A stretch of 64,000 nucleotides of DNA from Olsenella uli (lineage in GTDB: Bacteria; Actinomycetota; Coriobacteriia; Coriobacteriales; Atopobiaceae): positions 124,001 through 188,000 of the forward strand of contig NZ_JACJJK010000001.1 in NCBI RefSeq assembly GCF_016899935.1, given 5' to 3'. This document shows positions 9,116 to 16,368 of this stretch, one piece after another. Numbering within the stretch: the first letter of the stretch is position 1; each line of letters begins with the position of its first letter. The position numbers and the translations under genes are program-made. Below the pieces are notes generated by a model. That model was not told where the DNA came from. It worked only from the letters and a program-made list of their open reading frames with translations, and made no database searches.

Positions 9116-10270
9116 CTAGAGCCCGAAGAGCCCCGCCGCCGCGGCCATCTTGTCGGCAACCTTCACGCCAAAGGGACAGCGGCCCTCGCACGCGTGGCAG
9201 GCGATGCAATCCCCCGCATGGGCATCGAGCGCGCGATAGTGGTCGCGCACAGAATCGGGTACCTCGTTGTGCAGGGCGGCGAGGTCGTAGAACTTGTTGA
9301 CCGTGGGGATGTCGATGCCCTTGGGGCACGGCGCGCAGTGGCCGCAGTAGGTGCACTGACCCAGGTAGGCGTGGCGCGGCGCCCCGGCGAGCACGCTCGC
9401 ATAGTCGCGCTCCTCGGCAGAGGCGGTCTCGTAGGCAACGGCCTCGACCACGTGCGCGGGCGTGGAGAAGCCCACCATGATGCTCGCTACCGCCGGGCGC
9501 GTGAGCGCGTAGTGGATGCACTGCACGGGCGTGAGCGCCACGCCGAAGGGCGAGGTCGCCGCGTCGAGCAGACGGCCGCCGGCGTACCCCTTCATGACGG
9601 TGATGCCCGTGCCCGTCTCCTCGGCGCGCGCGTAGAGCTCGGCGCGGTCGGCGTTGATGCCGCCCTCCCCCACGCCCGTGTAGTCGCCAAAGAGGTCGTC
9701 GAGGTTCTCGGTCGCGGGCATCATGTCAAAGGCCGGGTTCACCGAGAAGAGCATCATCTCGATCTCGGGGTTCTCGGCAACGCGTCGCGCGACCTCGGTG
9801 TTGTGCGTGGAGAGACCGATGTGGCGGATGGTGCCCGCCGCGCGCAGCTCGCGTACGTAGCGCATGAAGGGGCTGTCGCCCAGAACGATCCGCTCGTACT
9901 CCTCAACCTTGTCCACGTAGTGGATCATGCCCAAGTCGACGTAGTCGGTGTGAAAGCGCTCGAGAAGATCCTCGAAGGCCGGCCTCACTAGGTCGAGGTC
10001 GCGCGTGCGCGTGTACTGCCCGTCAACCGTGACCGACCCCAGGTGCCCCTGGATGACCCAGCGCTCGCGGCTGTCGAGCTCCCGGAGCGCGTCACCCAGG
10101 TTGGAGCGGCGCGTGGCATCGTTCATCCAGCAGTCGAGAATGTTGATGCCCGCCTCCTCCGCGGCGCGCACCACCGCAAGCGTCTCCTCGGGCGAGCGGT
10201 CCATCCATTCGCCGCCAAAGCCGATCTCGCTCACCTCGAGCCCCGTGTTGCCCAGCTTGCGGTAGTTCAT
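9116..10270 (-). CDS. Aldo/keto-reductase-fold protein with C-terminal 4Fe-4S domain
   Basis: Protein of 384 residues: an aldo/keto reductase TIM barrel (about 1-290) followed by an iron-sulphur module with CTYCGHCAPCPKG and CIACHACEGRCPFG, enough cysteines for two clusters. The usual catalytic Tyr and Lys are not seen: the D-T-A-x-x-Y position reads LDCWMNDATRRSN, and the Lys strand reads VIQGHLG; the His strand is kept as LGMIHYVD. Start is ATG at 10270 because AGGAGGAG lies just upstream; the earlier ATG at 10285 would put that site inside the gene. Probably an electron-transfer oxidoreductase; activity unknown. Confidence 0.85.
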   Translation of the reverse strand: MNYRKLGNTGLEVSEIGFGGEWMDRSPEETLAVVRAAEEAGINILDCWMNDATRRSNLGDALRELDSRERWVIQGHLGSVTVDGQYTRTRDLDLVRPAFEDLLERFHTDYVDLGMIHYVDKVEEYERIVLGDSPFMRYVRELRAAGTIRHIGLSTHNTEVARRVAENPEIEMMLFSVNPAFDMMPATENLDDLFGDYTGVGEGGINADRAELYARAEETGTGITVMKGYAGGRLLDAATSPFGVALTPVQCIHYALTRPAVASIMVGFSTPAHVVEAVAYETASAEERDYASVLAGAPRHAYLGQCTYCGHCAPCPKGIDIPTVNKFYDLAALHNEVPDSVRDHYRALDAHAGDCIACHACEGRCPFGVKVADKMAAAAGLFGL

Positions 10271-10372
10271 GGCTCCTCCTCGCATGTCGCCCCCTCATCA
10301 CATGCAGGATGATAACCGCACATCACGGGTCAGGTTGACGCCGCAACATGCAACAGGCGGCATTTCCTAAGC

Positions 10373-10417
10373 GGCCATCTACCTGCGAAGATGCAAATTG
10401 GCGCAGGCAGATGGGCC
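10373..10417. repeat. CTACCTGC-type hairpin, copy 1
   Basis: GGCCATCT-A-CCTGCG pairs with CGCAGG-C-AGATGG-G-CC and is followed by GTTTTC. A related longer hairpin with CTACCTGC occurs at 12364-12435. Could be a dispersed element or a terminator. Confidence 0.35.
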
Positions 10418-10478
10418 GTTTTCGGTGCTTGGAGAATCGAGGTTGTTGTAGGGCGACACGATTTACCCCTTCCATATC

Positions 10479-10492
10479 ATCCGAAATCGGAT
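10479..10492. promoter_or_regulatory. MarR operator, upstream site
   Basis: ATCCGAAATCGGAT, a 14-base palindrome apart from its centre, the same site as the one at 10508 in opposite orientation. Confidence 0.65.
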
Positions 10493-10507
10493 GTAATCCT
10501 CTTCGTT

Positions 10508-10527
10508 ATTATCCGATTTCGGATAAT
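10508..10527. promoter_or_regulatory. MarR operator, downstream site
   Basis: ATTATCCGATTTCGGATAAT ends three bases before the GGAGG of the marR gene. Size and symmetry match MarR-family operators, so autorepression of the marR-MATE operon is likely when the regulator is intact. Confidence 0.7.
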
Positions 10528-10542
10528 TTGGGAGGCTAAATC

Positions 10543-10998
10543 GTGCCGAAGACGAACGACCTGCACATCACCTACAACCGCACCAGCAAAGAGCTCGAGC
10601 AGCTCTATCACGCCTACGCGCGCCACGCGGGCGTCTCGGACGCCGCGCTGTGACTCCTGTACGTAATCCGCCTTGGCGGGAACAACCTCACACAGGCGGC
10701 CATCTGCGCGGACTGGCACTATCCCCCGCAGACCATCAACTCCGCGCTCAAGCGGCTCGAGGCGCAGGGGCTCGTCGCGCTTGCCCCCGCGACCGGCAGC
10801 AGGCGCGACAAGGCCGTACACCTCACTGCGGAGGGCGAGAAGACCGTCGAGCGCGTCATCGACCCCCTCATCGACGCGGAGCGCGCCGCCCTCGCGGACC
10901 TGGCGCCCAAAGAGCGCACGGCGCTCGTCTCACTCAGCCAGCGCTACCTCGGCCTCCTTGGCGCGCGTCTCGGCACGCTCGAGGGAGGCGCGCGGTGA
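10543..10998 (+). pseudogene. MarR-family regulator interrupted by a TGA
   Basis: The frame from GTG at 10543 (behind GGGAGG) encodes a full 151-codon MarR protein except for TGA at 10651-10653, codon 37. It reads SDAAL-stop-LLYVIR where relatives have Trp (SDAALWLLYVIR pattern), so a TGG-to-TGA change is the simplest explanation. After the stop come the recognition region QTINSALKRLEAQGLVAL and the wing SRRDKAVHLTAEGE, all intact. Its end overlaps the start of the MATE gene (GTGA). Recoding is unlikely because TGA is an ordinary stop elsewhere here. A sequencing error remains possible. Confidence 0.85.
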
Positions 10999-12370
10999 CC
11001 TCTGACGAGCTCTTCGCAAAGACCCCGCCCACGCGCCTCTTCTTCAAGGCCGCCATACCCAGCGCCATCGGCATGCTCGCAGCCGCCCTCTACCAGACCT
11101 TCGACGGCATCTTCGTGGGTCAGTACCTCGGCACGACCGCCTTTGCCGCCGTGAACCTCGCCATGCCGTTCGTGGTCATCAACTTCGCCGTGTCGGACCT
11201 CATCGGCGTGGGATCGTCGGTCGTGATCTCGCTGCTGCTCGGCCGCGGCGAGCGCGCGGAGGCCAACAACGCCTTCACCTGCTCCGTCCTGCTCATCGTG
11301 GGGCTCGGCACCGCACTGGGGGCGGCGCTCTTCGCCGGGCGCCCCTCATCATGTCGCTCATGGGCGCGACGGATGAGCTGGCGGAGCTTGCCGTGGACTA
11401 CCTGCGCGTATACGCGCTCTGTTCCCCGTTCACGACGCTCTTCTATGCCACGGACAACTACATGCGCATCTCGGGCTACCTCAAGGCGAACATGGCCCTC
11501 TGCGTGCTCATGTCGGCCATCCCGCTTGTACTCGAAGTGCTCTTCCTCGGAGTTCTTGGCTGGGGCATCTGGGCGGCGCTCGCTTGCAGCCTCGCCATGG
11601 TCATCTGCCTGGTGTTTTCCCTCGCTCCCTTCGTCATGCGGCGCGCGACCCTCGCCTTCTGCAACCCGCGCTTCACCCTCGATCTCGTAAAGCGTGTCTT
11701 CGCCTGCGGAAGCCCCACCTTCCTCAACAACGTGGCACAGCGCATAGCCTCGATCGTCATCAACGCCGTCCTCGTACGTCTCGGCGGCGAGGCCGCAGTC
11801 TCCGCCTACGGCGTGCTCATGTTCGTGGACGGCTTCGCGCAGCCGCTCTTCTACGGAACCTGCGATGCGCTGCAGCCGGCCGTGAGCTACAACTGGGGCG
11901 CACGCCGTTACGGTCGCGTCCGTGCGCTCGAGAAGCGCTGCTTCCTCGCGGCGGCGGCCATCGGTGCCGCGGCCGTGGCGGTGGTCGCGCTCTTCCCGGA
12001 CGCCCTCATCGCCCTCTTCATGCCCGACGCCACGGGCGAGATGCTCGCCCTTTCGCGCGACGCGCTCGGTCTCTTCACCATCACGTATCTCTTCCGCTGG
12101 CTCGCCTTCGCCACACAGAGCTACATGAATGCCATCGCCAAGCCGTTGCCCGCATCGCTTATCTCCGTGAGTGCGGCGCTCGTCTTCCCGCTCGTGCTGC
12201 TCGTGGTGCTGAATCCGCTCGGACTCACGGGCATCTGGCTCAACTTCCCCGGTACGGCCGTGCTCTGCGCGCCGCTCTCGGTGGCCGTGCTCGCGGCGAC
12301 GCGCGCCAAGACGCACCGTCCGGATGCCGGGGCGCGCGAGCGGCAGCCTACAACGACCGCGAATTTCTAA
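10995..12370 (+). pseudogene. MATE-family multidrug efflux transporter, frameshifted
   Basis: Na+/H+-coupled drug exporter of about 458 residues if repaired. The 5' part (from GTG at 10995) has PTRLFFKAAIPSAIGMLAAA and FDGIFVGQYLGT; the 3' part in another frame begins around MSLMGATDELAELAVDY and runs to the TAA at 12368. The break lies at a run of four C at 11342-11345: one added C restores the reading frame (FAGRPLIMSLMGA). GTG overlaps the marR stop, so the two form one operon. Either both genes are decaying or the assembly has local errors; two independent lesions favour decay. Confidence 0.85.
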
Positions 12371-12435
12371 GCGCCAGAAACAGGTCATCTACCTGCTATT
12401 TCTTAAGTTTCTGCAGGTAGAGTCCGCTTAAGAAA
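12364..12435. repeat. CTACCTGC-type hairpin, copy 2
   Basis: Nested inverted repeats: TTTCTAAGCG with CGCTTAAGAAA (one-base bulge) outside and CTACCTGC with GCAGGTAG inside. The stop codon of the MATE gene lies within the outer left arm. It separates convergent genes. Confidence 0.5.
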
Positions 12436-12451
12436 GTCGAGTTGTTGCACA

Positions 12452-13234
12452 TCAGGCCGTGGGCTTCTCAGCGCAGGTGGCCCAGAACGTGGGGATGCCC
12501 AGCTCGTGGAGGCGTCCCTCGCCGTTGGTGTCCTCGTAGAGGTCCAGAATCCGCAGACCTGCCAGAATCTGTCCGCGAATCTGCTCGTCCAAAGTATGCG
12601 AGAACTGCATGCCCCACTCCGGGAGGTCCTTCTCGGGAATGAGCGAGGGATCGCGGAGCGGGTTGAACGGCAGGCTATGCACGACACGCTCCTCCTCGTC
12701 GTCCATGACGTAGTTGAAGCCGTTGTCCAGCCCGGCAAGCAGACGCCCTCCCGGTGCCAGCACGCGGAAGCACTCGCGCCAGATGGGGAGCACCTCCTCA
12801 ACGTAGCAGTTGGAGACCGGGTGGAAGATGAGGTCGAACGCGCCGTCCTCGAAGGGCAGCGGGCGCGTCATGTCCGCGCGCACGGCACGGATCTCGTAGC
12901 CCTCGCGCTCGGCGACCATGACCTCGGACGCGATCTGCGCCTCGGAGTAGTCGAGCACGGTGCACGCGCAGCCCATCGCCGCGAAGATCGGCATCTGCTG
13001 GCCGCCACCGGAAGCCAGCCCGAGCACGCGCTTGCCGCGCATGTCGTCGAAGAACCAGTCGCGCGGGACCTCGCGCGTGGGCGTGAGTACCATCGACCAG
13101 TCACCGCCCAGCGCCGCCTGGTAGCGCTCGTGGCTGACGGGCGTCCCCCACTCCCAGCCATCGGCCACCCACGCGTCCACGATCCGCGCGTTCACGTCCG
13201 TGTACGATTCCGCCTCGTTCTCGCGCGAGCTCAT
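12452..13234 (-). CDS. Class I SAM-dependent methyltransferase
   Basis: Methyltransferase of 260 residues. Motif I is VLGLASGGGQQMPIFAAMG, then VLDYSEAQI (motif II acidic residue) and the DLIFHPVSNCY strand (motif IV region), as in UbiE/COQ5-like enzymes. ATG at 13234 follows GGAGGAAGAC; the TTG five codons upstream overlaps that site and was rejected. Substrate unknown. It is convergent with the MATE gene and followed upstream by the large hairpin element at 13311. Confidence 0.88.
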   Translation of the reverse strand: MSSRENEAESYTDVNARIVDAWVADGWEWGTPVSHERYQAALGGDWSMVLTPTREVPRDWFFDDMRGKRVLGLASGGGQQMPIFAAMGCACTVLDYSEAQIASEVMVAEREGYEIRAVRADMTRPLPFEDGAFDLIFHPVSNCYVEEVLPIWRECFRVLAPGGRLLAGLDNGFNYVMDDEEERVVHSLPFNPLRDPSLIPEKDLPEWGMQFSHTLDEQIRGQILAGLRILDLYEDTNGEGRLHELGIPTFWATCAEKPTA

Positions 13235-13310
13235 GTCTTCCTCCAAACGTCGCGGTAGATGCGGAGATGATACCCCCCCCCCGCTGCTCGGGAATCAACC
13301 AAGAGGCGCA

Positions 13311-13450
13311 CCCCGGTCTTGTGTGGGCAAACTTCTTGAACCAGTTTGCCCTCCGGATCTTACGTGGGCTGTTTCTACCTGCGGAAATGCTCCGGACATG
13401 CCTTATGTGGGTTCAGATGGTTCAAGAAGTTTGCCCACACAAGACCGGGG
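13311..13450. repeat. REPIN-like element A (33-bp perfect arms)
   Basis: The 33-base arms 13311-13343 and 13418-13450 are exact reverse complements around a 74-base centre. Inside the left arm and loop GGGCAAAC and GTTTGCCC form a second eight-pair hairpin with an 11-base loop. Related copies B and C (50752, 52127) share GGGCAAAC, AACCA and TATGTGGG/TATCTGGG blocks. Extreme arm identity suggests recent insertion or gene conversion. Confidence 0.8.
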
Positions 13451-13517
13451 ACCGGAGAACGGGGACGGGCAGCCGGGAACGGGGCGACAGAGGACAGGCG
13501 CCAGGGGCGCCGGGAGA

Positions 13518-13560
13518 CGCGCGCCGGGGGCGAGAAGAACGACGCCGCCCCCGGCGCGCG
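13518..13560 (-). terminator. Hairpin after valS
   Basis: CGCGCGCCGGGGGCG and CGCCCCCGGCGCGCG are a perfect 15-bp inverted repeat starting 5 bases beyond the valS stop. No U tract is present; a Rho-assisted or structural 3' end is possible. Confidence 0.5.
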
Positions 13561-13565
13561 AGAGC

Positions 13566-16253
13566 CTACGCGAAGTCCGCGATCTGAGCCTTGAGCTGCT
13601 CGATCGTGGCGGTGAGCTCGGCGGCCTGAGCGCGCTTCTTCTCGATGACCGCGGGCGCCGCCTTGGCGACGAAGCCCTCGTTGGCAAGGGTGCGCTCAAC
13701 GCCCGCGAGGTCCTTCTCGGCCTTGGCGAGCTCCTTGGCAAGGCGCGCGGACTCAGCGGCGAGGTCCACGAGGTCGCCCACGTGGACGAAGATCTCCAGC
13801 CCGCCGTCGGCCACGGAGACGCAGCCCTCGGGCTTCTCCACGCCCTCGCCCTCGCGCAGCTCGCCGACGTGGCCGACGCTCTTCACGAAGCCCTCCTGCC
13901 CGGCGAGCACCGCCGCGTCCTCGCAGCAGCAGCGCACGCAGACGTCGAGCTCGGCACGGGGCGAGAGGCGGTAGCGGGCGCGCGTGGAGCGCACGCAGGA
14001 GATGACGCGCTTGGCGAGCTCAAAGTCCTTCTCGGCCTTCTCGTTCACGAACTCGGCGAAGCGCTCGGGCTCCGGCCAGGCGGCCACCATGAGGAACTCG
14101 GCGGAGTGGTCGTCAAGCCCGCTCGCGGGAAGGGCATCCCACACGCTCTCGGTCACGAACGGCATGACGGGGTGGAGCAGCCTCATGCAGGTGTCGAGCA
14201 CGAAGACGAGGTTGCGCTGGACCTGCAGGCGCTCGGCGGGCGCGCCGTCGAGCAGGCGGCTCTTACAAAGCTCTATGTACCAGTCGCAGACGTCGCCCCA
14301 GAAGAAGCTCTGGATCTCACGCGCGTAGTCGCCGAAGGCGTAGGTCTCCAGCTGCTCGGTCGCGTGCGCGACGGCGCGGGCCAGACGCGAGAGCATCCAC
14401 GCGTCCTCCGGCGTCACGGCGGCGGGCGCGCCCGGCTCGTAGCCCTCGAGGTTCATCTGGACGAAGCGGCTCGCGTTCCAGATCTTGGTCACGAAGCCGC
14501 GGGCCTGCTCGGTGCGCGGGCTGTCGACGAGCCTGTGGGTCTTCTTGTCGATGTTGGCGTCAAACTTGACGTCCTGGTTGTTGGTGATGAGCGTGAGGAG
14601 GTTGTAGCGCATGGCATCCGCGCCGTACTTCTCCATGAGCTCCATCGGGTCAACGCCGTTGCCCTTGGACTTGGACATGCGGCTGCCGTCCTTGGCCAGG
14701 ATCGTAGCGTAGATGTAGACGTCGTGGAAGGGCACCTCGTCGGTGAAGTAGAGCGAGCTCATGATCATGCGCGCCACCCAGAGCGCGATGATGTCACGCG
14801 CGGTCACGAGGACCTTGGTGGGGTGGTGCTCGGCGAGCTCGGAGGTGTCATCGGGCCAGCCCTGCGTGGCGAAGGTCCACAGCTGGCTCGAGAACCACGT
14901 GTCGAGCACGTCCTCGTCCTGGTGGACGTGGCGGCCGCCGCACTTGGGGCACGTGTCCGTGTCCTCCATGAGGGCGTCCTCCCAGCCGCAGTCCTCGCAG
15001 TAGAAGACCGGGATGCGGTGACCCCACCAGAGCTGGCGGGAGATGCACCAGTCCTTGAGGTTGTCCATCCAGGTGAGGTAGGTCTGGGTCCAGCGCTCGG
15101 GGTGGAACGTGACCTCGCCGTCGCGCACGACCTGCGTGGCGCGCTCCTTGAGCTTGTCCACGGCGACGAACCACTGCTCGGAGAGCCAAGGCTCGAGCGC
15201 AGTGTTGCAGCGGTAGCAGTGCATGACGGAGTGGTCGAGCTCCTCGACCTTCTCGAGCAGGCCGTGCTCCTCAAACCACGCCACCACGGCCTCGCGGCAC
15301 TGGTCGCGGTTCATGCCGGAGAACTCGCCGTAGCCGTCCACCACGACGGCGTGCTCGTCGAAGATGTTGATCTGCTCGAGGTCGTGGGCCTGGCCCATCG
15401 CGTAGTCGTTGGGGTCGTGCGCGGGCGTAACCTTGACGAAGCCCGTGCCAAAGCCGGCGTCCACGTGCCAGTCCGAGAAGATCGGGATCTCGCGGTCCAC
15501 GATCGGCAGGCGCACCATCTTGCCTACGAGCTTGGCCTTCTCGGGGTCCTGCGGGGAGACGGCCACGCCCGTGTCGCCGAGCATGGTCTCCGGGCGCGTG
15601 GTGGCCACGGTGATGTGGTCGATGCCGTCCACGGGCTCCACGAGCGGGTACCGGAGGTACCACAGGTGGCCCTTCTCGTCCTGGTACTCGGCCTCGTCGT
15701 CCGAGATGGCGGTGCAGCAGCTCGGGCACCAGTTGACGATGCGCTTGCCGCGATAGATCAGCCCGTCGTGGTACCAGTCGCAGAAGACCTTGCGCACGGC
15801 GCGGGAGAACTCGGGGCTCATCGTGAACTTCTCGTCCGAGAAGTCGATCGAGCAGCCCATGCGCTTGATCTGGTTGACGATGGTGCCGCCGTACTCGCGC
15901 GTCCAGTCCCAGCAGGCGTCGAGGAACTTCTCCCGGCCGATCTCAAGGCGGGAGACGCCCTCGGACTTGAGCTTCTTGTCGACCTTGGTCTGCGTGGCGA
16001 TGCCCGCGTGATCCGTGCCCAGGATCCAGCGCGTGGAGCGCCCGCGCATGCGGCTGTAGCGCACGTAGGTGTCCTGGATGGAGTCGTCCATCGCGTGGCC
16101 CATGTGCAGGATTCCCGTCACGTTGGGCGGCGGGATCACGACGGTGCAGTCCCCCACCCCCTTGGAGCGCTGGTAGCAGCCGGCGCTCATCCAGCGCTCG
16201 ATGAGCTCGGGCTCGGTGGTCTGGGGGTCGTAGGTCTTGGGCATCTCTTCCAC
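13566..16253 (-). CDS. valS: Valyl-tRNA synthetase
   Basis: Charges tRNA-Val in the cytoplasm; 895 residues from GTG at 16253. That start follows GAGAGGAC at good spacing, while ATG at 16244 (MPKTYDP) has its purines too close. The HIGH motif appears as PPPNVTGILHMGHAMDD, and the KMSKS loop as GSRMSKSKGNGV. GTDHAGIATQ is typical of ValRS, and NWCPSCCTAIS and CEDCGW/CPKCGG are cysteine pairs consistent with zinc binding. The C-terminal coiled-coil arm (LAKELAKAEKDLAGVERTL) is present. Monocistronic; no T-box was recognised in the short upstream region. Confidence 0.97.
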   Translation of the reverse strand: MEEMPKTYDPQTTEPELIERWMSAGCYQRSKGVGDCTVVIPPPNVTGILHMGHAMDDSIQDTYVRYSRMRGRSTRWILGTDHAGIATQTKVDKKLKSEGVSRLEIGREKFLDACWDWTREYGGTIVNQIKRMGCSIDFSDEKFTMSPEFSRAVRKVFCDWYHDGLIYRGKRIVNWCPSCCTAISDDEAEYQDEKGHLWYLRYPLVEPVDGIDHITVATTRPETMLGDTGVAVSPQDPEKAKLVGKMVRLPIVDREIPIFSDWHVDAGFGTGFVKVTPAHDPNDYAMGQAHDLEQINIFDEHAVVVDGYGEFSGMNRDQCREAVVAWFEEHGLLEKVEELDHSVMHCYRCNTALEPWLSEQWFVAVDKLKERATQVVRDGEVTFHPERWTQTYLTWMDNLKDWCISRQLWWGHRIPVFYCEDCGWEDALMEDTDTCPKCGGRHVHQDEDVLDTWFSSQLWTFATQGWPDDTSELAEHHPTKVLVTARDIIALWVARMIMSSLYFTDEVPFHDVYIYATILAKDGSRMSKSKGNGVDPMELMEKYGADAMRYNLLTLITNNQDVKFDANIDKKTHRLVDSPRTEQARGFVTKIWNASRFVQMNLEGYEPGAPAAVTPEDAWMLSRLARAVAHATEQLETYAFGDYAREIQSFFWGDVCDWYIELCKSRLLDGAPAERLQVQRNLVFVLDTCMRLLHPVMPFVTESVWDALPASGLDDHSAEFLMVAAWPEPERFAEFVNEKAEKDFELAKRVISCVRSTRARYRLSPRAELDVCVRCCCEDAAVLAGQEGFVKSVGHVGELREGEGVEKPEGCVSVADGGLEIFVHVGDLVDLAAESARLAKELAKAEKDLAGVERTLANEGFVAKAAPAVIEKKRAQAAELTATIEQLKAQIADFA

Positions 16254-16368
16254 GGGGCGTCCTCTCCCGGTCGCGTGCATATCAGTCCTACAGGATAGCA
16301 CGCGCAGGACCGGAGGACGGGCGGGCGAGAAGGACGGCGGGGCCGTGGCGCAGGGCCCCGTACCTTCG

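Larger units (their letters stand above)
13235..13565. other. Gene-free stretch with two large inverted repeats
   Basis: Between the methyltransferase and valS. It holds a run of nine C at 13273-13281, the REPIN-like element at 13311-13450, and the valS hairpin at 13518-13560. No plausible coding region was seen. Confidence 0.6.

Noticed and set aside
10651-10653. TGA in marR as selenocysteine or as a recoded Trp codon
   Set aside because: The expected residue is Trp, TGA ends other genes here and no downstream selenocysteine hairpin was seen; a point mutation is simpler.
13200-16298. A 1032-codon open frame on the plus strand
   Set aside because: Antisense to valS, low complexity, starts inside the methyltransferase leader.
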